The position numbers and the translations under genes are program-made. Positions 48,607-57,287 of a DNA stretch of 64,000 nt are shown piece by piece; position 1 is the stretch's first letter; every line of letters starts with the position of its first letter. This DNA comes from Jeotgalibacillus soli (GTDB lineage: Bacteria; Bacillota; Bacilli; Bacillales; Jeotgalibacillaceae), in the NCBI RefSeq assembly GCF_000829435.1, contig NZ_JXRP01000019.1:434001-498000 (forward strand), in the 5' to 3' direction. The notes below the pieces were generated by a model. That model did not search any database and was not told the origin of the DNA. It saw only the letters and a list, made by a program, of their open reading frames with translations.

Positions 48607-50679
48607 CTACACACCAACCTTTATAATCATATTTCCATACTTTTCGATATGCGCAGTACAGTTAGGCGGAATCACTGTTGTCGTATCCTTTTGGAGAACG
48701 ATTGCAGGTCCTTTAAACTCTACACCCACAGGGATTTTGTCTCTTTTATAGAATTTTGTCGGTACATTTTGAAGTTCCCCATCGAGATTAAAAATACTTT
48801 CTCCCGTCTTCACTAATGCATCCTCGAGACTATACGCAGGCTCATTCGCTTGTTTTTCAATTTTTGGCATTACACCAATGCCCGTAACCCGAATGTTTAC
48901 GATCTCGATCGGTCTTTCCTCAAAGTGGTGCCCATACTCATTTTTGTGATTTTCATGGAATTCATCAAAGGTTTTTTGAAGCTTTTCATTATTTAATACA
49001 CCGGAGGATAAATCGACTCGAAGCTCGTACCCTTGTCCTGCATAACGGCAATCTGCACTCCGATGGATTTGAATAAGCTCATCAGAAATCCCATCCTCTT
49101 TTAACTGAGCAATTAATTTTTCTTCAAGAGTAGAAAAGTCTTCATTTAGCTTATCAAATTTTAGATTTGTACTCATTAGAAATGCTGTTTTGATCACATC
49201 GTATTTTAAATCTGTTGTTAATAAGCCTGTAGCGGAATTGATGCCTGGGTATTTAGGAACAAGAACCTCTGGAATATTGAGAATTTGTGCCACTTCAACA
49301 GCATGCAACGGACCTGCTCCACCAAATGCCACTAATGAAAACTCCCGTGGATCTTCTCCTTTTTGAATCGTTTTTTCACGAATGGCGTTGGCCATATTGT
49401 TATTCATAATTTGCAGAACACCTTCAGCTGTCTTTTCTCTGCTCAAATTTAATTCTTCTGCTAATTCATCAATTACTTTATATCCTGCATTTGGATAGAT
49501 CTTCATTTCTCCACCAAGAAAATTGTTTTCATCAATTCTGCCCAGTACAATATTGGCATCACTAACTGTTGGTTTTTGCCCTCCATGTCCATAACATGCA
49601 GGTCCCGGACGTGAGCCGGCACTTCTAGGCCCAACCTTAAATGCTCCACCTTTATCAATATGAGCAATACTTCCGCCGCCTGCACCGATTGTATGAATAT
49701 CAATCATCGGCACCATGACTGGATAACCGGCTATAGATGTATCTCGTGCAGAGGATTCTGTATATCCATCGTTTGTTATTATCGCGATATCTGCACTTGT
49801 ACCTCCTACATCAAAGGTAATGAGTTTTTTGCGATCCGATAATCCCCCTGCCCATGCACCGCCAAGCACACCTGCAGCTGGTCCGGATAACAGGGTATTG
49901 ATAGGTTTTTCTGATACCGTCTTTGGAGTTGCCACTCCCCCGTTTGACAGCATGATATGTAGTTCAGCGGAAATGCCCGTGTCTTTTAATCGTTTTTCAA
50001 GATTATTAATATAATATTTCACTTTTGGTCCCACAAATCCGTTGATCGAAGCTGTGGTAAACCGTTCAAACTCACGAAATTGAGGCGATACTCCTGAAGA
50101 AGTCGTTACAAATGCTTCTGGATATTCTTCTTCAATAATTTCCTTCACTCGTTCCTCGTGACCCGGATTAATATAGGAGAATAAGAAGTTGACAATAATG
50201 GATTCAACCTTGTTTTCTTTTAACGTTGCAACTGCCTTTCTTACTTCTCCTTCATCAAGCGGTGTAATGATTTCGTCCTTGGCCGGCCCCATTCTTTCCG
50301 TCACAGCAAGACGATTTCTGCGCTGCACTAAAGGACGATCCTGCCATGGAATTTCTTGCATGATCGAGTAATTTTCCGGACGCTGATGCCGTCCGATATG
50401 AATGATATCTCGGTATCCTTTCGTCGTTAACATCCCGGTTTTCGCGCCATCATACTCCAAAATGGCGTTGGTCGCTATCGTTGTCCCATGAAATACGTGA
50501 TCAATTTCTGATTTATTGATATTATAACGTTCACATAATTCCAATATCCCTCTAACAACACCATCTGAAGGGTCTTCAAGTGATGTAGGCACTTTATGGA
50601 TCTCAGTTATACCACTCTCTGTATCACTTAAAATTACATCTGTAAAAGTTCCGCCAACATCTATTCCGAATAGTTTCAT
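48607..50679 (-). CDS. hyuA: ATP-dependent hydantoinase / oxoprolinase family subunit A (HyuA)
   Basis: 690 residues of the ASKHA-fold hydantoinase A family. The N-terminal phosphate loop [14 protein letters not shown] (residues 4-17) and the second ATP motif [13 protein letters not shown] near 290 are clear, with the [11 protein letters not shown] segment after it. The frame reaches 50730, but GAGGAGG lies about 7 bases before the ATG at 50679. It is the first gene after the sigma-54 promoter and its activator sites. With HyuB it forms the ATP-requiring L-hydantoinase known from Pseudomonas sp. NS671 and relatives. Confidence 0.92.
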   Translation of the reverse strand: MKLFGIDVGGTFTDVILSDTESGITEIHKVPTSLEDPSDGVVRGILELCERYNINKSEIDHVFHGTTIATNAILEYDGAKTGMLTTKGYRDIIHIGRHQRPENYSIMQEIPWQDRPLVQRRNRLAVTERMGPAKDEIITPLDEGEVRKAVATLKENKVESIIVNFLFSYINPGHEERVKEIIEEEYPEAFVTTSSGVSPQFREFERFTTASINGFVGPKVKYYINNLEKRLKDTGISAELHIMLSNGGVATPKTVSEKPINTLLSGPAAGVLGGAWAGGLSDRKKLITFDVGGTSADIAIITNDGYTESSARDTSIAGYPVMVPMIDIHTIGAGGGSIAHIDKGGAFKVGPRSAGSRPGPACYGHGGQKPTVSDANIVLGRIDENNFLGGEMKIYPNAGYKVIDELAEELNLSREKTAEGVLQIMNNNMANAIREKTIQKGEDPREFSLVAFGGAGPLHAVEVAQILNIPEVLVPKYPGINSATGLLTTDLKYDVIKTAFLMSTNLKFDKLNEDFSTLEEKLIAQLKEDGISDELIQIHRSADCRYAGQGYELRVDLSSGVLNNEKLQKTFDEFHENHKNEYGHHFEERPIEIVNIRVTGIGVMPKIEKQANEPAYSLEDALVKTGESIFNLDGELQNVPTKFYKRDKIPVGVEFKGPAIVLQKDTTTVIPPNCTAHIEKYGNMIIKVGV

Positions 50680-50713
50680 AAAAATACCTCCTCTTTTGCT
50701 ATACCTTTTATTA

Positions 50714-50730
50714 TGCAAGAAGCGTGCCAA
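50714..50730 (-). promoter_or_regulatory. Sigma-54 (-24/-12) promoter of hyuABC
   Basis: On the minus strand TTGGCACGCTTCTTGCA has GG and GC exactly 10 bases apart and matches the TGGCAC-N5-TTGCA consensus completely. The start of transcription would be near 50702, about 22 bases before the hyuA start codon with its GAGGAGG site between. An enhancer-binding regulator gene ends 139 bases upstream. Confidence 0.93.
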
Positions 50731-50774
50731 CTTTAATCGCTAATAAAAATGGGAAAAATCAGATAAATAAAATA

Positions 50775-50800
50775 ATAGACTTGCATTATTGCAAGTCTAT
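50775..50800. promoter_or_regulatory. Activator site 1 of hyuA: 26-base palindrome with TTGCA-N4-TGCAA core
   Basis: Perfect inverted repeat with 11-base arms (ATAGACTTGCA and complement) around TTAT. The core TTGCATTATTGCAA is at 50781-50794. It lies about 60 bases upstream of the -24 element, a usual distance for an enhancer-binding protein site. It has no T-run on the minus strand to suit termination of the regulator gene. Confidence 0.75.
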
Positions 50801-50813
50801 AAAAACGCTTTCA
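50800..50813. promoter_or_regulatory. cre-like site (CcpA) upstream of hyuA
   Basis: On the minus strand TGAAAGCGTTTTTA fits the cre consensus TGWAANCGNTNWCA with one mismatch. It touches activator site 1. CcpA binding here would interfere with activation, giving carbon catabolite control. Single-site match, so moderate confidence. Confidence 0.45.
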
Positions 50814-50851
50814 ATTAAACAAACGATTATTCTATATATTCTGAAAACTAA

Positions 50852-50885
50852 TTGCAGAATTGCAATACCTATTGCATTTTTGCAA
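50852..50885. promoter_or_regulatory. Activator sites 2 and 3 of hyuA: two further TTGCA-N4-TGCAA repeats
   Basis: TTGCAGAATTGCAA at 50852-50865 and TTGCATTTTTGCAA at 50872-50885, start to start 20 bases. They share the five-base half-sites and four-base gap with site 1, which starts 71 bases from site 2. Site 3 reaches into the last codons of the regulator gene. The near-helical spacing (about 2 and 7 turns) suits oligomer binding on one face of DNA. Confidence 0.75.
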
Positions 50886-52554
50886 AGTCAATTTCATATT
50901 TCTTAATTTTCCTGCTGATAGTAGATAAATCAACACCTAGCTTTTCACTTACTTCTTTCATAGTTTTAGATTCTTTAAGTGTTTGCAAGATGATCTTCTT
51001 CTCAAAATGATTCATTGCATCCTTTAAATTTAACGTTGTAGGGGCTTCTGTATTTCTTATCATTTTTTCTGGAAGATGTTTTATTTGTATTTGTTCATTC
51101 GGTACGGTAAGAATAAGACGCTCAATTGTATTTTGAAGCTCCCGCACATTGCCTTTCCACTCATGATCCATAAACAGTTGAACCACGTCTTTATCTATAC
51201 TTTTAGCTGTCTTATATTTTTCATTATAAAAATCGACAAAGTGTTCAACTAAAAATGGGATATCTTGTTTTCTTTCGGCTAATGGCGGTATGGTAATGGG
51301 TATCACAAACAAACGGTAATAGAGATCCTCTCGAAAGGTTCCTTCCCTTACCATTTCCTCCAGATCTCGATTAGTAGCCGTTATAAAACGAACATCTACT
51401 TTAACTGGTGTTGTATTGCCAAGTGGTGTAAATTCCTTTTCTTGCAGAACCTGAAGCAGTTTAGCCTGTAGATTAAGAGGCAGCTCTCCTATCTCATCCA
51501 GAAATAACATGCCTTTGTTCGCTGCAACGACCAGGCCTTTCTTCCCTTCTTTACTTCCACCGGTAAAAGTGCCCTTTGAGTAACCAAAAAACTCTGATTC
51601 CATTAGGCTCTCAGGAATTGCTCCACAGTTCACTTTAATAAACGGGGCATTTTTCCTTGAGCTTAGCTGATGAATAGTTCTCGCCAGCACTTCTTTTCCT
51701 ACACCTGTTTCACCTTGAATAAAAATTGTCGCATCGAAATCTGCAACCCTGTTTACTAGATCATATACCTTTTCCATTGCCTTGGATTTTACAACAATGT
51801 CCTTTGCTTTCTTTTGTACTTTATTAAGCTCCTGCTGATAATAGCGAAGTGTATTTTTCACTTCCTCCAGCTTATTTTTTAAATCATCAACCTCTGTTAC
51901 ATCCTTCGATATATTCACTACTTTGCTTAATGTTCCGTCTTCATTAAAGATCGGGTGGCCATCAACAAGTAATTTCCTTCCTGATTGCGTCACTTGTTCA
52001 AGCCGGATAGGCTGCTTTGTATCAATTACTTTTCTAGTCGAAGAAAAGTTGATAACACCTTTTTTTTCTAATTGAAATGCTGATTTCCCGACAAATTCAT
52101 GTTCTTTTAATCCCATGATACGTTCACAATTACTGCTTACTCTTAATATCAATCCATCAGATTCTGTAATGGTAACCAGTTCTCCTGTTAAATTCATAAT
52201 AGATTCTATTTCTTTCTTTAAATTCGACATAGCAGGGGATTTAACAATAAAACTTTGCAGAAAATCATTCGGAAACTTAATAATAATTCCTAGTTTACTT
52301 AGTTTAATTGGAAATTCTATTAAATTAGCATATTGAGAATTACCATATGTCGTAATGTCTGCATTTCCTTCTTTTATTACTTTAATAATGTTGCTTTTAG
52401 GAATGATGTGCTGGATCATTTTTTCTTTGATTTGTTTCGCAGAAAGGTTTAGCATCTTTTCAAAATAGTCATTAGTATATAGTATCCTGCCCTTATAATT
52501 TACGAGGAGAATACCAAAAGAAAGAGACTGTTCGTAAATGTTCTTTTCAATCAA
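50869..52554 (-). CDS. Sigma-54-dependent enhancer-binding regulator with two PAS domains
   Basis: 561 residues. PAS-like domains at about 1-100 and 120-225 are the likely sensor. A coiled linker (225-255) leads to the AAA+ domain with Walker A GETGVGKE (281-288), the sigma-54 contact loop GTFTGG at 328-333 (consensus GAFTGA), and Walker B LFLDEIGE (350-357). A Fis-type helix-turn-helix follows (TMKEVSEKLGVDLSTISRKIKKY split around 535-555). TTG start with GGAG 9 bases upstream. It should bind the TTGCA repeats just behind its own 3' end and activate hyuABC. It resembles RocR/BkdR-type activators of Bacillus amino-acid catabolism. Confidence 0.92.
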   Translation of the reverse strand: MIEKNIYEQSLSFGILLVNYKGRILYTNDYFEKMLNLSAKQIKEKMIQHIIPKSNIIKVIKEGNADITTYGNSQYANLIEFPIKLSKLGIIIKFPNDFLQSFIVKSPAMSNLKKEIESIMNLTGELVTITESDGLILRVSSNCERIMGLKEHEFVGKSAFQLEKKGVINFSSTRKVIDTKQPIRLEQVTQSGRKLLVDGHPIFNEDGTLSKVVNISKDVTEVDDLKNKLEEVKNTLRYYQQELNKVQKKAKDIVVKSKAMEKVYDLVNRVADFDATIFIQGETGVGKEVLARTIHQLSSRKNAPFIKVNCGAIPESLMESEFFGYSKGTFTGGSKEGKKGLVVAANKGMLFLDEIGELPLNLQAKLLQVLQEKEFTPLGNTTPVKVDVRFITATNRDLEEMVREGTFREDLYYRLFVIPITIPPLAERKQDIPFLVEHFVDFYNEKYKTAKSIDKDVVQLFMDHEWKGNVRELQNTIERLILTVPNEQIQIKHLPEKMIRNTEAPTTLNLKDAMNHFEKKIILQTLKESKTMKEVSEKLGVDLSTISRKIKKYEIDFAKMQ

Positions 52555-52735
52555 TGCTAAAAACTCCTTCTATAAAAAATTTACCGGTTTTCGTGATTCC
52601 ACTTATAGGAAAATTAATAGTGGCCTGATGAAATGATTATGATCTGCTATACCAATTCCCCCATCATATCATCGCTCCTTTTCCAAGTTCATATGAAAAG
52701 ATCATCTCCAAATCATTTCTGCTTAAATCATAGTT

Positions 52736-53712
52736 CTACACATGAGTTTCCATAAAAATTCTTTTTTTACTATATTGGTCCATCTCTTTTTTAACCACAG
52801 ACCATTTTTTCACCTCATATAATCCGAAACCAGGTTTTTCTAGCTCAAAATTCTTGTGATCTTCCAGAACAACATGCAAGCGTTCCATCATTTCATCTGC
52901 AACACTGATGCCTGCTTTTATTGACCAAACAATGGAAAAAAATAAAGTCATTGCCACATAAATCGCATAAAGCCTCCAAAAATCTTCCGGGATTTTTTGA
53001 TTGAAATACCCAATTATTTGTCCAATCGAAAAAGGAATACTGATCTCTCTTCTAAACAGAGCGATCTTAACAATATCATGATTTGGATCCCCCCAATCAT
53101 AACCATTAAAATCAATGACTCCATTATATCGCTTATCCTTCACGATGATATTTTCCAGGTGGAAATCATCGTGCTGCAATTGATTTGGACGATTTTTTAT
53201 AATCCCTAAATTTCCATCGATAAATTGAAAAATTTTATCATTACTGCTAATTTTCACTTCGCAGGTTTGGTATGCTTTTACATATTGTTCGTGTTTTTTT
53301 AGTGCTCGCTCATACCAGGGTTTAATTATTTTTGGTGCCTGGTACAAATGCATTCTGGCATGATCTTTTCCTGCTTCTAGCCCAATCATATATTGTACCT
53401 CTTTTGTCCATTCCGGCATTAGCGTTTTTGCATCTTCTCCTTCAATAAAAGAAAAAATACTATAACATAGAGCCAATTCCTTTACCGCCCCAATTTCCAT
53501 TGGCTACGGAGAGCGAACTTTACACTTTTGCATTTCTTGGAGTATTTGAAACTCCATTTTCTTTCTTTCATGCTCCGCAGCAGAACCTTTTCGTTATTGT
53601 TTAAAAATACAATATACTTTCTATCACTTGAAAATCATTTGGTAATTTCTATTATGCGAGTCGCAGACGTTAAAGAGTATATTCGATTTTGAAGCAATTC
53701 TAAATAATCCAT
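52736..53712 (-). pseudogene. Decayed aminoglycoside phosphotransferase-family kinase
   Basis: The C-terminal two-thirds (from 53500) is open and shows the APH catalytic loop LQHDDFHLENIIV and the metal motif GVIDFNGYDWGDP. The N-lobe is broken. A good start (ATG 53712, GAGAGG 8 bases upstream) reads MDYLELLQNRIYSLTSATR..., meets TGA at 53635-53637 (codon 26), continues FSSDRKYIVFLNNNEKVLLR, shifts frame near 53550, and meets TAG at 53514-53516 before joining the open part. Two stops and one frameshift mean no intact kinase. Related proteins phosphorylate small molecules; the original substrate is unknown. Confidence 0.85.
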
Positions 53713-53814
53713 AAATCTTTCCTCTCATGTACATTTTGAAGACATTTTCTTTTATCAATTGAAAATTCATTCACAACCGTAACGACTGTATTTCTGGAAC
53801 TCTAATTTAATAAT

Positions 53815-53850
53815 TTATTAAAAAAAGCCCAACAATACGGTTAGGCTCAT
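53815..53850 (-). terminator. Terminator of the Dabb-domain gene
   Basis: Stem AGCCTAAC / GTTGGGCT (one G-T pair, 6-base loop) and a run of seven T on the minus strand. Confidence 0.88.
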
Positions 53851-53859
53851 GACGAAAAT

Positions 53860-54153
53860 TTATAATTCTATGTCTACTCCAATGCTGTCCACACGTCCAA
53901 CTTCTCTAATAAAAGCAGCGACCGCTTGATGCTCTTCATTCGCAACATATGCGTCAAGTGCAGCCTGATCTTCAAATCGAACGGTTAGTACAATTTGATA
54001 CTCTTTACTTTTTTCTGCTACGTTTAGACCAGCTTGAAGATCCACAATTCCTGTAAGATGGTTTTTCAACGCCTTGAATCGATCAACTACTTCCTGCAGT
54101 TGTTCTTGTGTTGTGCTTTCTGAAAACTTAACTAGTACGGTGCGATTAATCAT
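53860..54153 (-). CDS. Dabb (stress-responsive alpha/beta barrel) domain protein
   Basis: A 97-residue dimeric barrel protein. The family pattern is clear: start INRTVLVKFSESTTQEQLQEV, then LQAGLNVAEKSKEYQIVLTVRFEDQAALDAY. Function is unknown in most bacteria; some members are enzymes or stress proteins. AAGAGG is 7 bases before the ATG at 54153; a longer frame to 54189 lacks a site. Single gene with its own terminator. Confidence 0.88.
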   Translation of the reverse strand: MINRTVLVKFSESTTQEQLQEVVDRFKALKNHLTGIVDLQAGLNVAEKSKEYQIVLTVRFEDQAALDAYVANEEHQAVAAFIREVGRVDSIGVDIEL

Positions 54154-54276
54154 ATGTATTCCTCTTCTCTCTATATTTTTCATCCCCATTGTTCATCGTA
54201 ACGAATATCGATAGAGAGAGCAATAGATTAATCTCCTGCGCTTATTATCTTTTTCCCGGCCATGTACAATCAATGC

Positions 54277-54780
54277 CTATTTATTTTTTATCGAATAAAT
54301 ATAATGGTTTTTCTTAAAAATAAAAACTTCTTTTTCTTTTGTAAAACCATTTTTCTCTGCAACACGAACTGAGGCAGCATTGTGGGGATCAATAATGCTG
54401 ATCAATTTTTTTAAGCTCCATTCATTAAAGCCAAATTGCATACAAGCGCTGACTGTTTCAGATCCGAACCCCTGCGACCAATAGTCTCTATTAATGTGAT
54501 AGCCGACTTCAACTTCTTGAGTATCATCTATTACCTGTTTAATAAGACCGCAGTCACCAATTAGCTCACCTTTTTCCTTTAAACAAACAGCCCAGAGCCC
54601 AAACCCATTTTTCTTATATCTGTCTTGATTTCTTTTAATCCACTCTTTCGTTTGCTCGAAGTTCAAGGGGGCTGGGTAAAACTTCATCGTTTCTTCGTCA
54701 GAAAAGACAGGATGAAGTGAACGAGCATCCTCTTCATTGAATTCTCTTAAAATAAGCCTTTCCGTGCTAAGAATTTTCAT
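54277..54780 (-). CDS. GNAT acetyltransferase, RimJ/RimL type
   Basis: 167 residues. STERLILREFNEEDARSLHPVFSDEETMKF is the usual start of the RimJ/RimL subgroup, with the acetyl-CoA loop in RDYWSQGFGSETVSACMQFGF and NAASVRVAEKNGF near the end. It acetylates an amino group of a protein or small molecule; target unknown. AAAGGAG is 9 bases before the ATG. Confidence 0.88.
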   Translation of the reverse strand: MKILSTERLILREFNEEDARSLHPVFSDEETMKFYPAPLNFEQTKEWIKRNQDRYKKNGFGLWAVCLKEKGELIGDCGLIKQVIDDTQEVEVGYHINRDYWSQGFGSETVSACMQFGFNEWSLKKLISIIDPHNAASVRVAEKNGFTKEKEVFIFKKNHYIYSIKNK

Positions 54781-55184
54781 GTTACACAGCTCCTTTCACA
54801 CTCAAACTAAGCTTTCGTGAAAAAAGGCTCCTTAGGCAACCCTTCATTAAATAAATTGTATTTTCACTGCACACCCGTTAGCTCAATAAGACTTAAAAAA
54901 GAATTCCTGGAGCAGCCTTATATAATACAATTAGTTTTTCCTGTTCAAACATCGCTTTTTCAATCATTTTATTCCTTGAAGAAAAAACTACAGGGGCCCC
55001 TGTTCGAACAAATATTTTGTCCAGCTTACTTCCTCTAGTTGTTCTTCGTACGTTTTGTAATTAATTATACGCACAAAAAAATCATTTACATGATCACTGA
55101 ACCGAAACATTTCATTTGTAATTTGCTCGACTTTGTTTATCATAACTGGATAAATTTTGTTTATTGCTTCTTTAATAATAACCT
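54781..55184. other. Gene-free decayed stretch
   Basis: About 400 bases with coding-like but broken readings on the minus strand (a KTYEEQLEEVSWTKYLFEQGPL-like piece near 54990-55055 and a MINKVEQITNEMFRFSDHVND piece ending in a frameshift near 55080). I cannot name the source gene. Confidence 0.4.
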
Positions 55185-55754
55185 CAACTTAATCCTTTAT
55201 TGACAAGCCTCCACCGTGGCGAAGGATTGTTATGCTGCCACTCCTTCTGATAGCCGGAGGATGAATGTTGAAGAATCGATTTGCCAGCTTTAGCGGATAA
55301 GATATGCTCCCACATCCACGTCGTATTATCTTAATATTTCCCTCGTAAATCGATAAGATTCGTTCCATGAGCAGTCGCAATACCGGTTTTTTAGCGTAAT
55401 AGCTAATAACAAAAGACTTATATCAGAGTATCCTAAAACCTATTTGTTTTTTAGATTTTCAAAATCAACATATTCAAGCATTTCTATTAAGATCTCTCCA
55501 CCCCAAGGAGGAACAATGAGTTCAATTTGATCGTCCTGCATCATGATATTAAACTCTTCTGCACGTTTTTTTGCAGGTGCTGATTTTGCTTTATACTACG
55601 TCCAAACTGTCTCACCGCAATCAACGAGGTATCCTTTTTCTTCCATACGATCACAGGTTTGCTTTAACAGATCATGCAATTTTGTTGATATTCCCGATGA
55701 AGGTGCCGTAACACCGATTAATGCTCCTTTTTGTAAAAATGGATAGTTAACCAT
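55185..55754 (-). pseudogene. Decayed S66-family LD-carboxypeptidase (MccF-like)
   Basis: ATG at 55754 reads MVNYPFLQKGALIGVTAPSSG, the normal start of S66 peptidases. The frame meets TAG where a Gln is expected (VWT-stop-YKAK). It continues with LIVPPWGGEILIEMLE and meets TAG where Trp is expected (KNK-stop-VLGYSDISLL). It then has one extra A in an A6 run near 55390, and continues TGIATAHGTNLIDLRG, a TAA, and NTTWMWEHILSAKAG up to 55200. The C-terminal half with the catalytic Glu and His is gone. Clearly inactive. Confidence 0.82.
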
Positions 55755-55827
55755 AAGAATCACTCCAGACTTATGTTTTCATAAGATGATCAATTTCAAT
55801 TTTATCTTGAGTTTTTTATCTATTACT

Positions 55828-56313
55828 TTATAAATCCAGCTTCATCGTCCATGAAGTGCCAGACTCTCCAACCTTCACAAAGCCAAATTTTTTATAGAGA
55901 TTCATTGCTTTATTCTCAGGGTCTACACTTAAGGAAATGGCGTTATACCCATCTGTGCTTGCTTGATCTAGCAGCTTCTCAAGCAGCATTGTTCCGATTC
56001 CAAGACCCGTATAGTGCTGAAGAAGTGCAATATCCAATTCTGGGATCTTATGATCGATAAACCCATAGCCTTTATTTTGTTCATCAAATAATCGATACCA
56101 GGCTGCACCAACCGGCTGATTAAGCTCATTAAAAGCCACAAAGCCTTTGTCCCCTTGTCTTCCCCACCCATCAAGAAGGTTTCTGATTTCAGGTCTTGAA
56201 AGTAACTCCTCTTTCAATGGTTTATCCTTTGGCATATAAATCATTTCATACAGCATATCCCATAAAAAAGGCATATCTTTATTTTGAATAAACTCAATAC
56301 GAATCGTCATCAT
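55828..56313 (-). CDS. GNAT family N-acetyltransferase
   Basis: 161 residues with the GNAT acetyl-CoA loop TGLGIGTMLLEKLLDQA near 110 and the C-terminal NKAMNLYKKFGFVKVGES. Substrate unknown. GAGGAG sits 3-4 bases before the first ATG and 6-7 before the second (56310), so the second ATG may be the actual start. Confidence 0.85.
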   Translation of the reverse strand: MMTIRIEFIQNKDMPFLWDMLYEMIYMPKDKPLKEELLSRPEIRNLLDGWGRQGDKGFVAFNELNQPVGAAWYRLFDEQNKGYGFIDHKIPELDIALLQHYTGLGIGTMLLEKLLDQASTDGYNAISLSVDPENKAMNLYKKFGFVKVGESGTSWTMKLDL

Positions 56314-56600
56314 TTCTCCTCGCTTAACTCGTTTGTTTACATGTTGTATGACTACTTCAACAAAAAGCGTGCTTTATCCTTTTCTTGCAAATGCACTGCT
56401 TTCGTCCTGCCACTAAAACGTAACGTCAGGAATATTAAATATTTTATATTCACGCGAACAAGGAGGAGAATGAATTCATCACAACCACATTAACTGGAGC
56501 TCTTCTCCAATATTGAGGAGATGATTTCACTGTCTCGCAACAAACTATTTTTACTAACGTTTAGAAGGAAAAATCGATAATAAGTTATAAAATTCAAGTA

Positions 56601-57030
56601 TATAAGGTTAATAGGATTAATTTTACTTGGAGGGGTTATTGCAGCATATGGAGAAGTGTTGATAAAGTAACTACTGCTACTTTGGTTGGATGATGTGTTC
56701 CAGCCGAGACGGTAACTGAAACGTTCTTTGTTATTGATGTAACTTTTTCAAAACTATTAAAATAAGGCAAACACGGTTATTTAGCAGCTTCATGAAATGA
56801 TACACGGTGAACCAACATTTGAGTCTCATCCAATGCCCGATATAAGTGCAAAACAAGGTGAAGATAGCATGATTCAAAACACCTTCTTCTTATAGGAAGT
56901 AAGTTCTGGATCAGTGTCTAGCGGCAAAATGGTATTTGATATAAATGACGAAGCTGCAAATGTTGAAGTTCTTTCATTACATAATCAAACAGGCATTTTT
57001 GGTAGAGAAACCAGTATATTTAATTTCCAT
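56601..57030 (+). pseudogene. Decayed DUF4352/telokin-like lipoprotein
   Basis: Pieces in different frames line up with a Bacillus lipoprotein of the DUF4352 type. A signal peptide IRLIGLILLGGVIAA comes first, with Tyr where the lipobox Cys should be, then ETFFVIDVTFSK, then FESHPMPDISAKQGEDS, then SSGKMVFDINDEAANVEVLSL up to FNF near 57027. Several stops interrupt it. Confidence 0.6.
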
Positions 57031-57110
57031 AAACAGAAAAAAAATTTTTCTGTTCACATAATAGTCAGAACACGAATAGCCCCTTCATCATCAGGGGCAT
57101 TTCATTCATG

Positions 57111-57287
57111 CTAACTATTTTTTTGTTTTATATTCTGATCTATTTTTTGATGAGTATTTAAGAGAATGTCTAGCTCTTGACTGCATTGAACGGTAGTTTG
57201 ATTTGTTAAGCCACCTTTTTTTGCTATCTGTGAAAGTTTATTTTTTTTCAGTTCGATCAACCGTATTAATTCTTCCACCTCATTCAA
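57111..57287 (-). CDS. Spo0E-like aspartyl-phosphate phosphatase
   Basis: A 58-residue gene starting at TTG 57287 with GGGGAG 7 bases upstream. The product MNEVEELIRLIELKKNKLSQ continues through KKGGLTNQTTVQCSQELDIL to a polar end. It has the family's two-helix hairpin size and the signature SQELD, and an LxxLI/LxxK first helix. Spo0E proteins dephosphorylate Spo0A-P and hold back sporulation. The Ser-Gln-Glu-Leu-Asp core is intact. It lies between two decayed genes yet its own frame is clean. Confidence 0.8.
   Translation of the reverse strand: MNEVEELIRLIELKKNKLSQIAKKGGLTNQTTVQCSQELDILLNTHQKIDQNIKQKNS

Noticed and set aside
50775-50800. The 26-base palindrome as a rho-independent terminator of the regulator
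   Set aside because: Its core matches the other two repeats that are not hairpins with T-runs, and it stands upstream of a sigma-54 promoter at activator distance.
54988-55143. A 51-codon minus-strand reading MINKVEQITNEMFRF... that first looked like a small gene
   Set aside because: Careful codon counting shows a frameshift in a run of six T near 55080; the true frame stops after 25 codons, and there is no good ribosome site.
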